Counted from the stretch's first letter, positions 7,924 through 15,819 are shown. The stretch: 15,902 nt of DNA from Spirochaetaceae bacterium (GCA_003141795.1 PLNO01000088.1:1254-17155); one strand, 5' to 3'. Notes: generated by a model not told the origin, from the sequence alone. Numbers and translations: made by a program.

Positions 7924-9234
7924 CTAGTAGCGCAGCCTGCGGCGGCTGATGTTCATGAGGATGCCCACCCCGATCAGCCCCGTCCACAGCGCGGAGCCGC
8001 CGTAGGAAAGGAACATGAGCGGGATCCCGGTCACCGGCATGATCCCCATTGCCATGCCGACGTTGACCAGGGTATGGAAGAAGATCATGGCGAGTATCCC
8101 CGTGCCGACGAGCGTTGCATAGTCTTCCCGCGCGGCCCAGACGATGCTGATGCCCCTGAGGAAAATCACGATGAGCAGACCGAAGACGAGCAGGGCGCCG
8201 AGAAAGCCCCATTCCTCCGCCAGTATCGAAAAGATGAAGTCCGTGCTCTGCTGGGGCAGGAACTGGTAGTGACTCTGCGTCCCGTGCAGCCAGCCCTTGC
8301 CGTGCAGGCCTCCCGACCCGATGGCCGTCACCGACTGGATGATGTTCCACCCCGATCCCTGCGGGTCGAGCTTCGGATTGACGAAGATCACCAGCCGCAT
8401 GATCTGATAGTCCTTCAGCACGAAGCGCAGGGCAAGCGACATGAGGCCGCCGGCGACGAGCACGGCGCCCGTCCATGCGATCCAGAAGAAGTAGCGCTGC
8501 TTGAACGACCTCCAGCCGAGGAAGGCGAGCCCGGTGACGACTGCCCCCGCGAGGAGGAGGTACTTGAGAATCTCCGGGTCCGAGATGAGCGTGAAGAACG
8601 ATGCGCCTGCCGCGCCCGAGCGCGCATGAAGCGTCGGCACGGCCGCAAGGATGAACCCGAGAAAACCCACCATGAGGATGAACATCAGGTGCCGTGGCTG
8701 GGCGCCGGCGATGAAGGCCATGAGGAGGAAAATCGGGATGAAGGCGAGTGCTTCCCCCATGTCGGGCTGCAGAAGGATGAAGATGATGGGGACGAGCGCG
8801 ATGAGCAGACCGAGGATGAATCGGGGCAGCTCGCGGATGCCGTTGCCGATGCCCGTGAAGTAGGTCGCCAGGAACAGGATCGTTGCGATCTTCATGAACT
8901 CCGCCGGCTGGATTCCGACCTCCGCGAATCCGAGCCATGAGCGGGCTCCGTTGACCTGCCGGCCGATGATGAGCGTCACGAGGAGAAGAAAGAGCCCGCC
9001 CGCGTAGATGTACAGGGAGAGCACGCGGAGGGTCGTATAGCTGAAGAGCGCGAAGAAGATGAGGATCCCGAGCCCGAGGACCGCCCAAATGATCTGGCGC
9101 ACGAACTCGTGCGAAACGAGCACACCGGCGGCATTGATGCCGCTGGAATAGATGAAGAGGATCCCGATGCAGATCAATGCAAGGGTCGCGCCGAACAGAA
9201 CGAAGTCGAACGGCGCCAGCGAGGCTCGCCTCAA
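7924..9234 (-). CDS. rodA: Rod-shape SEDS glycosyltransferase RodA
   Basis: RodA polymerises lipid II into glycan strands in the cytoplasmic membrane with PBP2. The 436-residue protein is a polytopic membrane protein with SEDS landmarks: GARSWLGF (96-103), QPAEFMKI (109-116), NPKLDPQGSGWNIIQS (286-301), STDFIFSILAEEWGF (330-344) and a C-terminal GIPLMFLSYGG (403-413). D290 is in the position of the essential loop aspartate of the family. It is about 40-65 residues longer than E. coli or B. subtilis RodA; the excess lies around residues 200-270 as extra hydrophobic segments. The start is a TTG at 9234 that overlaps the mrdA stop (TTGA) and has a strong ribosome site GGGGAGGG four bases upstream. 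This supports TTG over any internal start and indicates coupling to mrdA translation. Confidence 0.96.
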   Translation of the reverse strand: MRRASLAPFDFVLFGATLALICIGILFIYSSGINAAGVLVSHEFVRQIIWAVLGLGILIFFALFSYTTLRVLSLYIYAGGLFLLLVTLIIGRQVNGARSWLGFAEVGIQPAEFMKIATILFLATYFTGIGNGIRELPRFILGLLIALVPIIFILLQPDMGEALAFIPIFLLMAFIAGAQPRHLMFILMVGFLGFILAAVPTLHARSGAAGASFFTLISDPEILKYLLLAGAVVTGLAFLGWRSFKQRYFFWIAWTGAVLVAGGLMSLALRFVLKDYQIMRLVIFVNPKLDPQGSGWNIIQSVTAIGSGGLHGKGWLHGTQSHYQFLPQQSTDFIFSILAEEWGFLGALLVFGLLIVIFLRGISIVWAAREDYATLVGTGILAMIFFHTLVNVGMAMGIMPVTGIPLMFLSYGGSALWTGLIGVGILMNISRRRLRY

Positions 9235-11090
9235 TCCACCCTCCCCACCACCGGTGCGTACCAGGGCTTCAGCGTCGCCACCGCTTCCTCATAGGTCTGG
9301 TTGGCGTAGATACCCTGGAAGATGAGGTCCGCGGCCTTTGGCGCCCACCATTCCCAGTTGTCGGAAGCTTCCACCATGGTGACGACGACGACGCGGTCGT
9401 CGGGGTTCGTCGTCTCGTAGGGTCCGTACGCAGCGAACCACGAGTGCCACGACTTGGTCTCTATACCCGCGACGACCTGGGCGGTGCCCGTCTTGCCGGC
9501 GATCTCCACGGCCTTGGTCGTGATGACCGGTCCTGCCGTGCCCTTCGTGATCACTCCGCGCATCGCCGCTTGAACTGTCTGGAATACGTCCTTGCTGATC
9601 GCCGACCTGTGGAGGACTTCAGGCGCGGGCTGCGACACCACCTGATTCGTCTGGGGGTCGATCGTCTTCAACAGGAGGTGCGGCTTGTAGACCACCCCCT
9701 CGTTGACGACCATGGCGACACTGTCGGCGAGCTGCAGCGGGGTCATCGTGACGTCGCCCTGCCCGATGGAGATGTTGAGCGTATCGCCGCCCACCCACTG
9801 CCTGTGCTTGATCTTCTGTTTCCATTCGGGGGTCGGCAGGAGCCCCGAGCTCTCTCCGGGAAGGTCGATGCCGGTGAGCGATCCGACCCCGAAGTCCCGC
9901 GCGTAGTTGAGTATCTTGTCGGGACCGAGCCTGTTCCCCATGGTCCAGAAGTATACGTCGCAGGACTGGGCGAGCCCTCCGAAGAGGTCCTCGTAGCCAT
10001 GTCCCGTCCTCAACCAGCAGTTGAAGACCCTGTCGCCGAACTCGATCTTCCCCGTGCACAGCACGGACTGGTTGATGGGGATGGTGCCGTCATCCGCGAT
10101 GCCCGTCGTCATGATGATCTTGAAGGTCGATCCCGGCGGGTAGGCTGACTGTATGGCGCGGTCAAGAAAGGGGGAGGAGGGATCGGTGGAGAGCTTGTTG
10201 AAGTACGCCGAGCTGTCCCCCGAGAAGAAGCGGTTGGGGTCGAAAGTCGGGTAGCTCACCAGAGCCAGGATCTCCCCCGTGGAAGGCTTGAGCACCACCA
10301 CCGAGCCGTTGCGCGGCCCCAGGGCCTGTTCGGCGAGCTTCTGGATCTTCCTGTCGATGGTGAGAACGACGTTCTTGCCCGGGGTCGGCGGCACGACCTT
10401 TTCCTCCGCGCCCGTGACGCCCTTTTCCTTTACGTCGACCACCCGGAAGCGCTGCCCGTCCACTCCGCGAAGGATGTCGTCGTACTGCTTTTCGATGCCG
10501 GATTTTCCCAGCGACGTGTCCGCCCCGTAGCTTTTATTGTACAGGACCTGCAGCTCTTCCCGTGTGATGTCCCCGACGTATCCGATCACGTGGGCAAGCG
10601 TCCCCGACTCCACGTAGCTGCGGATGGGCTTGTTGTGCCAGCTCACGCCTTTGAAATCCTCGACGTGCTCGGCAATGGCGGAGATCGTCTGCAGCGTGAC
10701 GCCGCCCTTTATCGCGATGGGCTGGAATTGCTTGTACGTCTTCGGGGGGACTTTCTGTTCGATCTCCTGGACGGGGATCGAGAGCACCCCGGAGAGCCTG
10801 TTGAAAAGCGCCGGGAGGTCGGCTGTTGCCACCTCCCCGGGGGAGACGTCGACGGAAAACGAGTCGACGTTGAACACCAGGGGATCATCGCCCTTCCTGT
10901 CGAATATTTCCCCGCGTTGGGCGGTGATGGGGGTCTCACGCTCGGAGACGTTGCGCGCGCGCTGGGTGAACTCCCCGCCTTTGATGATCTGAAGCCAGAA
11001 CAGATAGAGCACCAGCACTCCGATGCTCCCCACGAACAGCGCGGTGAGCACAACGAAGCGCCGTTTCTGCTGGCGTTCGCCGTATTCCAT
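9231..11090 (-). CDS. mrdA: Penicillin-binding protein 2 (elongation transpeptidase)
   Basis: PBP2 cross-links peptidoglycan during elongation and activates RodA. The protein has 619 residues: a short basic N-terminus, one membrane anchor (about 13-35), a PBP dimerisation/pedestal domain beginning ITAQRGEIFDRKG (55-67) and including GKSGIEKQYDDILRG (195-209), and a C-terminal transpeptidase domain. The three active-site motifs are intact: S321-T-F-K324 in AYPPGSTFK, S376-C-D378 (the S-x-D form usual in class B PBP2), and K533-T-G535 in AGKTGTAQ. The length is normal for the family. The ATG at 11090 shares one base with the mreD stop (TGATG) and the gene's own stop overlaps the rodA TTG, so translation is probably coupled on both sides. 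It is a beta-lactam (mecillinam-type) target by family knowledge. Confidence 0.97.
   Translation of the reverse strand: MEYGERQQKRRFVVLTALFVGSIGVLVLYLFWLQIIKGGEFTQRARNVSERETPITAQRGEIFDRKGDDPLVFNVDSFSVDVSPGEVATADLPALFNRLSGVLSIPVQEIEQKVPPKTYKQFQPIAIKGGVTLQTISAIAEHVEDFKGVSWHNKPIRSYVESGTLAHVIGYVGDITREELQVLYNKSYGADTSLGKSGIEKQYDDILRGVDGQRFRVVDVKEKGVTGAEEKVVPPTPGKNVVLTIDRKIQKLAEQALGPRNGSVVVLKPSTGEILALVSYPTFDPNRFFSGDSSAYFNKLSTDPSSPFLDRAIQSAYPPGSTFKIIMTTGIADDGTIPINQSVLCTGKIEFGDRVFNCWLRTGHGYEDLFGGLAQSCDVYFWTMGNRLGPDKILNYARDFGVGSLTGIDLPGESSGLLPTPEWKQKIKHRQWVGGDTLNISIGQGDVTMTPLQLADSVAMVVNEGVVYKPHLLLKTIDPQTNQVVSQPAPEVLHRSAISKDVFQTVQAAMRGVITKGTAGPVITTKAVEIAGKTGTAQVVAGIETKSWHSWFAAYGPYETTNPDDRVVVVTMVEASDNWEWWAPKAADLIFQGIYANQTYEEAVATLKPWYAPVVGRVD
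9239..9246 (-). promoter_or_regulatory. Ribosome binding site deciding the TTG start of rodA
   Basis: GGGGAGGG lies inside the last codons of mrdA, four bases before the TTG at 9234-9232. It is one of the strongest anti-16S matches in the window and fixes the non-ATG start. Confidence 0.75.
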
Positions 11091-11605
11091 CAGGCACCTT
11101 CTTTGTCTGCCTGCTTGAAGACCTTGAAGAGGTTGAGCAAGGCGAAGAGGAAAGGGGCAATCACTCCGTTGTAGCCGACCTCGATCCAGAGGCGCCCCGT
11201 GAAAGTTATGAAGCCGGAAGCGGTGATGCCGAAGATCGCTGAAATGATCCCTGAAAGGATCCCTTTCAGGACGGTCCCGACCACGGCCAGGATGATGGGC
11301 ATGAGGAACGGGTCGATGAACACATTGCCCGACAGCAGGCCGTAGAGATAACCGATCACCGTGCGCATGAGGCTGTGGAAGCCCAGCGGAGAGACGTTCA
11401 TGAGGTCTTCGAGGAAGCCCGATGCGAAGCCCGACACCTGTCCCACCATGGGGCCGCGGCGCATGGAGACGAAGATGAGCACGAGCAGCGCGAGGTCCGG
11501 GCGTACTCCACGGATGGCGATTTTACCAAGGATCGTGGTCTGCAGGAGGATGCAGACGACGAGCGCGAGCAGCGTGAAAAGGGTCACACGGGCATCACGG
11601 TTCAT
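11090..11605 (-). CDS. mreD: Rod shape-determining membrane protein MreD
   Basis: MreD is a small integral membrane protein of the elongasome that works with MreC. This copy has 171 residues with about five hydrophobic segments. It opens MNRDARVTLFTLLALVVC, then QTTILGKIAIRGVRPDLALL, where the RPDLALL is typical of the family, and GFASGFLEDLMNVSPLG (58-74) matches the conserved G-x-x-x-GLxxD-type core. The start ATG at 11605 overlaps the mreC stop in a four-base ATGA, and its stop overlaps the mrdA start. Sequence conservation in MreD is low; the call rests equally on motif, topology and position between mreC and mrdA. Confidence 0.95.
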   Translation of the reverse strand: MNRDARVTLFTLLALVVCILLQTTILGKIAIRGVRPDLALLVLIFVSMRRGPMVGQVSGFASGFLEDLMNVSPLGFHSLMRTVIGYLYGLLSGNVFIDPFLMPIILAVVGTVLKGILSGIISAIFGITASGFITFTGRLWIEVGYNGVIAPFLFALLNLFKVFKQADKEGA

Positions 11606-12510
11606 CGCGAGGCTCCTGTCGGAGCCGGGGGGGCTGCCGGGGGTGCGGGCGCCGAGGGGGCATCGGATGCCGGGGCGATGAGGAACAGGTATTCCAGCCG
11701 GTCGAAATCGATGATGGGTTGTACCTGCAGGACGAGCGACGGCTCGTAGGACGGCGCCGTGATGTCCCTGATGCGGCCGACATTGATGCCCTTTGGGTAA
11801 AGCCCGCCCAGGCCCGAGGTCACCACGAGATCTCCGTAGGAGATCTTGTCCTTGGCGATCTTCTTCACGTAGCTCATGAGGATGGTGCCACGGTCCTTGC
11901 CCTGGCCGGCGATCAGCCCTTCATCGCGCGTCGTGTCGACCCTGGCGGAAACGATGCACTGTGGATCGTATAACGGAAGGACCTCGGAAGAGCCCGGCCC
12001 CACCGCGACAACCTTGCCCACGAGGCCATCGATGTCGCCCTGCCAGGCGACGACGGGCATCCCCCGCTTCACTCCCTGACGGGAGCCTTTATTGATGGTG
12101 ATGGTGGAGAACAGGTTATCGGAATCCCGGGCGATCACTTCCGCCGCGATCCTCTCCGCGGGCAAAGTCCGGGCGAAATCGAGCTGCGCCATCAGAGCGG
12201 CGTTCTGCCTGCGCAGCTCCAGCACCTCGCGCGTCTCCTGGTCCATCTGCTCCAGGCGTCCACGGGCGGCGGTGAGCTCCTCCCGCGCGGCGCGCAGCTG
12301 TCTGATCGACCCCGCCGTGTCGCCGAACCAGACGAAAAAGCCGGTGAAACCCTTCTGGAAGAAGCCCGTGACGGAAAGCCCGATTTCCTTGGGCTTGACG
12401 ATGAAGCTCTTGCTGGAGACGAGCAGGCAGATGAAGGACACGAGGACGAGCGCCGCAAGGGTGGCGCCCTTCCTGTGCTTGGAGAAAAAGCCCTCGAACA
12501 GCCCCCGCAT
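11602..12510 (-). CDS. mreC: Rod shape-determining protein MreC
   Basis: MreC is a bitopic protein linking the cytoplasmic MreB and membrane MreD to periplasmic PBP2. The 302-residue protein has a basic cytoplasmic start (SKHRKG), a single membrane helix (about 17-34), a coiled coil (about 65-112, rich in Glu/Arg/Leu heptads such as LRAAREELTAARGRLEQMD), and the two-barrel MreC core. Core landmarks include TITINKGSRQGVKRGMPVV (about 136-154) and VTSGLGGLYPKGINVGRIRD. The last 25 residues are a Pro/Ala-rich tail (APSAPAPPAAPPAPTG) that is probably disordered. The ATG at 12510 is four bases after the mreB stop and has no obvious ribosome site, so reinitiation after mreB is likely. Confidence 0.96.
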   Translation of the reverse strand: MRGLFEGFFSKHRKGATLAALVLVSFICLLVSSKSFIVKPKEIGLSVTGFFQKGFTGFFVWFGDTAGSIRQLRAAREELTAARGRLEQMDQETREVLELRRQNAALMAQLDFARTLPAERIAAEVIARDSDNLFSTITINKGSRQGVKRGMPVVAWQGDIDGLVGKVVAVGPGSSEVLPLYDPQCIVSARVDTTRDEGLIAGQGKDRGTILMSYVKKIAKDKISYGDLVVTSGLGGLYPKGINVGRIRDITAPSYEPSLVLQVQPIIDFDRLEYLFLIAPASDAPSAPAPPAAPPAPTGASR

Positions 12511-12514
12511 GGGT

Positions 12515-13552
12515 TCAGGGCTTTACATTGAAGTACTTGGAGTTCTTTTCCTTCACGAGGCTCTCGAGGAACTTCCCGGCTCCCAGGGCGACGCAGAGAA
12601 GCGGATTCTCGGCAAGGATGACCGGCACGCCGGTCTCCTTGGCGATGAGCTTGGGGAAACCCTTGAGCAGCGACCCTCCGCCGGTCATCACGATGCCGCG
12701 CTCCACGATGTCGGCCGCGAGCTCGGGCGGGGTCTGGCCGAGGGTCTTCTTTATCTCCTCGATGACGGTGTTGATGGGTTCCTGCAGGGCTTCGCGGACC
12801 TCCACCGAGTCCATTTCCAGCTTGCGCGGAAGCCCGGTGATCGCGTCGGTCCCCTTTATCTCGATCTTTTCGATCTTCTTGTCGGGGGAGGCGTTGCCAA
12901 TGGTGATCTTCACGTTCTCCGCTGACGTCTCACCGATGATGAGGTTGTGCACGTTGCGCACGTGCTTGATGATGGCTTCGTCGAACTCGTCCCCACCGAC
13001 GCGGATGGCGTTCGTCACGACCATGCCGCCCAGGGAGATGACGGAAATCTCCGTCGTTCCGCCGCCTATGTCGCAGATCATGTGGCCCGCAGGCTCCAGA
13101 ATGGGGATGTTCGCCCCGATCGCCGCGGCCATCGACTCCTGGATCAGATACACGTCCCGTGCGCCCGCCTGCTCGGCGGAGTCCCGTACCGCGCGCTTCT
13201 CCACCTCCGTGATGCAGGTGGGAACGCCGATGACCATCCGCGGCTTCACGAACCACCGCCGTGAGATGACCTTTTCAATGAAGTAGCGAAGCATCTTCTC
13301 CGTGGCTTCGAAGTCCGCAATGACGCCGTCGCGCATGGGCCGCAGCGCGATGATGTCACCGGGGGTCTTCCAGAGCATTTTCTTGGCCTCGGTGCCCACG
13401 GCCATGACCTTCTTCGTGCCGCGCTCCATGGCCACGACCGAAGGCTCGCAGAGCACGATTCCCTTCCCGCGAGCGTGCACGAGCGTACTGCACGTGCCGA
13501 GGTCGATGCCGAGGTCGGTCGAAAACGCTTCAAACATCCTGTCCCAGGCCAT
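12515..13552 (-). CDS. mreB: Rod shape-determining actin homologue MreB
   Basis: MreB forms ATP-dependent antiparallel filaments beneath the inner membrane and guides the elongasome. The 345-residue protein has the normal family length. Phosphate-1 motif: [14 protein letters not shown] (13-26), with TCST where many MreBs have TANT. Phosphate-2 motif: [18 protein letters not shown] (159-176). Adenosine motif: [14 protein letters not shown] (287-300). The catalytic-loop region reads [12 protein letters not shown] (137-148); many MreBs have EEP in place of QES, so E139 keeps the glutamate. The N-terminus [13 protein letters not shown] may form a membrane-binding amphipathic helix. A ribosome site AGGAAGGGA lies 6 nt upstream of the ATG at 13552. 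The TPR membrane protein gene ends 27 nt upstream. Confidence 0.98.
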   Translation of the reverse strand: MAWDRMFEAFSTDLGIDLGTCSTLVHARGKGIVLCEPSVVAMERGTKKVMAVGTEAKKMLWKTPGDIIALRPMRDGVIADFEATEKMLRYFIEKVISRRWFVKPRMVIGVPTCITEVEKRAVRDSAEQAGARDVYLIQESMAAAIGANIPILEPAGHMICDIGGGTTEISVISLGGMVVTNAIRVGGDEFDEAIIKHVRNVHNLIIGETSAENVKITIGNASPDKKIEKIEIKGTDAITGLPRKLEMDSVEVREALQEPINTVIEEIKKTLGQTPPELAADIVERGIVMTGGGSLLKGFPKLIAKETGVPVILAENPLLCVALGAGKFLESLVKEKNSKYFNVKP

Positions 13553-13579
13553 TCGGGATCCCTTCCTTTCCTCTCTCTT

Positions 13580-14530
13580 CTACCGCTTCCCGCTGTAATA
13601 TCGAAGCTTCGCACCGTAATGCGAAGGGTCGATGATCAAGGCGTTCCGCCATTCCCCGCGCGCCTTCACCGGGTCGTTCATCTTCGCGTACACTTCCCCG
13701 AGGTCGTAATGCGCATCCGCAGACGAAGGATCGAGCTTGACGATGGAGGAGAATTGCTCTTCCGCCTTGAACAATTCCCCCGTGTCGAGGTAGATCCCCC
13801 CGAGGAGAAACCGCGTCCGCTCCTCGATGTCCTTGTCTTCGGTCTTGTTGAGGGTCCGCAGGAGGTAATCGACGGCGTCGCTCGTACGCTTCATCTGGTA
13901 ATAAGTTTGCCCGATTGTCAAGAGCAGCAGATCGGTCGGATCGTCTTCGAGGGCGACGAGGAAGTTCTGGAGGGCTTTTTCGTTGTCCCCGAGCTGGTTG
14001 TAGGCCTGACCGATGTACTCGTGGGTGTCCTTCTGGACGTAGCCCCTGGCGAGAGAGCTCTCCATGAAAGAGATGGAGAGGTCGTAATAGTACTTCCCCT
14101 TGTTGAAATATGCCTTTCCCAGGACGTAGTCGGTTTCACCCCCGAAGGGCGTGTTGGCCAGACGGGCCCTGCGAAGGGACAGGATGGCCTGGTCGAGATA
14201 GGGCATCTTCTCTTCCAAAGCGTTCTGGGACACGGACTTGTAGAAGCTCGCGAAGCCCTTGTAGGTCAGGGCGACCGTATTCATCGGGTCTCCGACGAGC
14301 GCCGCGTTCGCCGTGCTGATCACCTCGTCGTACTTCTCCGAGCGGAAAAGCTCGGGCAGCTTCCCCGGTGCCTTTCTCTGCGTGCTCGTGCCGAAGAGGC
14401 GGCCGGGGATGTTGAGGACAAAAAACAACACGATGAGGATCACGAGGATCCCCGAGAAAACGGGTATGAGGATGGAACGCAGGCCTTTTTTCCGCTGGCC
14501 TGACTTGTAGTGATCGTAGTTCAGAATCAT
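13580..14530 (-). CDS. Single-pass membrane protein with periplasmic TPR repeats, upstream of mreB
   Basis: The protein has 316 residues. The N-terminus is basic (YKSGQRKKGLRS), followed by one strong membrane helix (about 20-41, ILIPVFSGILVILIVLFFVL). By the positive-inside rule the remainder is periplasmic. Residues about 55-310 are TPR repeats, including YVLGKAYFNKGKYYYDL, HEYIGQAYNQLGDNEKALQN, LLTIGQTYYQMKRTSDAVDY, FLLGGIYLDTGELFKAEEQF and HYDLGEVYAKMNDPVKARGE. TPRs bind partner proteins, so a scaffold role is likely; position directly before mreB suggests an elongasome or envelope partner, which is an inference. The ribosome site AGGGAG precedes the ATG at 14530, and rnpB ends about 22 nt upstream. 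I know no gene name for it. Confidence 0.93.
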   Translation of the reverse strand: MILNYDHYKSGQRKKGLRSILIPVFSGILVILIVLFFVLNIPGRLFGTSTQRKAPGKLPELFRSEKYDEVISTANAALVGDPMNTVALTYKGFASFYKSVSQNALEEKMPYLDQAILSLRRARLANTPFGGETDYVLGKAYFNKGKYYYDLSISFMESSLARGYVQKDTHEYIGQAYNQLGDNEKALQNFLVALEDDPTDLLLLTIGQTYYQMKRTSDAVDYLLRTLNKTEDKDIEERTRFLLGGIYLDTGELFKAEEQFSSIVKLDPSSADAHYDLGEVYAKMNDPVKARGEWRNALIIDPSHYGAKLRYYSGKR

Positions 14531-14545
14531 TCACTCCCTGTATCA

Positions 14546-14552
14546 AAAAAAG
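14546..14552 (-). terminator. T-tract at the 3' end of rnpB
   Basis: Seven T residues directly follow the 3' strand of P1. No good local hairpin precedes them, so termination would depend on the long-range P1 helix. It may instead mark a processing site, with read-through into the TPR-mre genes. Confidence 0.35.
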
Positions 14553-14938
14553 GGCGGATCGATAAGCCGGGTTCTGTCGAGGGTCACCATCTCTCTCGGG
14601 GCCGCGGTTGCCCGGGCCCTCGTGCAGCCTACCCGCAGGGTCAAGCGGCGCAGAGCGCCGCGTGAGCGAGCAGCCCCCCTGCTGCTTGGCTTTGCTCCGA
14701 ACGAGGTTTACCGTGCCTCCTGCGTTGCCGCAGGAGCGGTGGGCTCTTACCCCGCCTTTTCACCCTTGGTCCGCGTCCGCCCGAGGGCTCGCGCAGGCCG
14801 GTCTGTTTTCTGTGGCACTCTCTGTCCCCGCCTCGAGGGCGAGGCCCGGGTATTGCCCGGCGTTCTGCTCTTTGGAGCCCGGACTTTCCTCTGGCGCGCC
14901 GGGCAAGCCCGACACGACAGCGGTGACCTGATCCGCCC
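14553..14938 (-). ncRNA. rnpB: RNase P RNA, bacterial type A
   Basis: This is the catalytic RNA that trims the 5' leader of pre-tRNAs. The universal core near the 5' end reads GAGGAAAGTCCGGGCTCC on the minus strand (ending about 14875), and the conserved 3' block reads ACAGAACCCGGCTTAT (about 14578-14563). The ends are fixed by helix P1: GGGCGGATC (14938-14930) pairs perfectly with GATCCGCCC (14561-14553). Internal signatures include GGTAAGAGCCCACCG, a P12-type hairpin with an 8-bp stem CTCCTGCG/CGCAGGAG and GCAA tetraloop (14736-14717), GGTAAACCTCGTTCGGAGCAA, and a 7-bp GCGGCGC/GCGCCGC hairpin (14661-14645). The length of about 386 nt is normal. A run of seven T (14552-14546) follows the 3' strand of P1. 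Confidence 0.97.
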
Positions 14939-14944
14939 CTGCGC

Positions 14945-14950
14945 ATTGTC
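14945..14950 (-). promoter_or_regulatory. Candidate -10 element for rnpB
   Basis: GACAAT on the minus strand (14950-14945) is placed so that position +1 would be 14938, exactly the first base of P1. No convincing -35 exists at 16-18 nt; TTACTG (14977-14972) is 21 nt and TTGCCA (14967-14962) 11 nt away. The 46-nt gap before rnpB otherwise shows nothing. Confidence 0.3.
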
Positions 14951-14984
14951 GGCCTGAAAGGTGGCAACGCGCAGTAACATTCCG

Positions 14985-15806
14985 CTAGATCCCCTCCTCG
15001 TCCTCCTCGGAGGCATCCTCCTCCTCCTCTTCCTCCTCCTCGTCCTCTTCCTCGTTCTCCTCGTCGAGCAGGGCCGTCTCCAGGCTTTCCCCCGTCTCGT
15101 CCTCCTGGTAGAAGAGGATGCGGCTGCAATAGGGGCAGAACTCGACCTTCTCTCCGAGGCGAACCGTGTTCACGAACTGCGGGGGCAGGATCATGTAGCA
15201 GCCGGTGCAGACGCCTTTTGCCAGCGCGACGATTCCTACGCCGGACTTGTTGCGGATGATCCTCTCGAACTTGAAGAGCATATCTTCTTCGAGCCCCGGG
15301 GTGATCTTCTTCTCGTCCCCCTGGAGCTTCTTCAGCTCCGCGTTCTTTTCCTTGATATTGAGCTTGATCTTGGACTGCTCCTCTTTGACGTCCTCCTCCT
15401 GCTTGGCGATCATCATCTCTTCCTTGTCGAGCACTCCCTTGAGCTCCTCGATTCCGGTCTGCTCGCGCTGCAGGTCCTTGCGGAGGTTCTGCTCCTTGTC
15501 GGTGGCGTCCCTGATCTCCTTGTCCAGCGCCTCGTACTCACGCTGGGTCTTGATGACGTCCATCTGACCCTCGGACTTCTCACGGCTGGATTCGGCGTCC
15601 TGGAGCTTCTGCGTGATGTCCTGGATACGGGTGGAAGTCCCCTGATGCGTGGCGCTCTTCTCCATGAAGGACTTCTTCAGCCGGTTCAGGAGCTCGGTCT
15701 TCGTGGCGAGGGATTTGGGGATCTCCTGGATCTCCTTCTCCACCTCGAACTTCTTGGAAAGGACGTCCTGGAGTGCTCTCAGCTTGTCATACACTGTGCG
15801 TGGCAT
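14985..15806 (-). CDS. C4 zinc-ribbon coiled-coil protein (COG1579 type) with acidic tail
   Basis: The protein has 273 residues from the ATG at 15806, which has AGAGGT seven bases upstream; a TTG at 15830 in the same frame would overlap rpoD and place that ribosome site inside the gene, so it is rejected. Residues about 5-170 form a long antiparallel coiled coil rich in Lys/Glu/Gln/Leu (MDVIKTQREYEALDKEIRDA is the region the family conserves). A zinc ribbon follows at about 200-235, with CTGC and CPYC as the two cysteine pairs around MILPPQFVNTVRLGEKVEF. The last 40 residues are almost entirely Glu and Asp. COG1579 proteins are cytoplasmic with a presumed nucleic-acid role; the exact function is not settled. 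The rpoD stop is 13 nt upstream, so the two are probably cotranscribed. Confidence 0.93.
   Translation of the reverse strand: MPRTVYDKLRALQDVLSKKFEVEKEIQEIPKSLATKTELLNRLKKSFMEKSATHQGTSTRIQDITQKLQDAESSREKSEGQMDVIKTQREYEALDKEIRDATDKEQNLRKDLQREQTGIEELKGVLDKEEMMIAKQEEDVKEEQSKIKLNIKEKNAELKKLQGDEKKITPGLEEDMLFKFERIIRNKSGVGIVALAKGVCTGCYMILPPQFVNTVRLGEKVEFCPYCSRILFYQEDETGESLETALLDEENEEEDEEEEEEEEDASEEDEEGI
14990..15062. repeat. Low-complexity GAG/GAA tract encoding the acidic tail
   Basis: The plus strand is a near-continuous run of CCT, CTT and CGT units (GAG/GAA/GAC on the coding strand), forming the 3' end of the zinc-ribbon gene. Such tracts can change length by slippage in three-base steps without breaking the frame. 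Confidence 0.7.
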
Positions 15807-15819
15807 GGTACTTACCTCT

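Noticed and set aside
7889..9088. A 399-codon minus-strand frame within rodA
   Set aside because: Same strand, different frame; its translation is His/Arg/Pro-rich and lacks the membrane pattern, whereas the other frame matches RodA throughout.
14645..14661. GCGGCGC/GCGCCGC hairpin as a terminator
   Set aside because: It lies inside rnpB with no following T-run and fits an internal RNA helix.
14641..15129. Protein frames on both strands across the rnpB region
   Set aside because: The region folds as RNase P RNA with conserved core blocks and a perfect P1 helix, so these frames are fortuitous.
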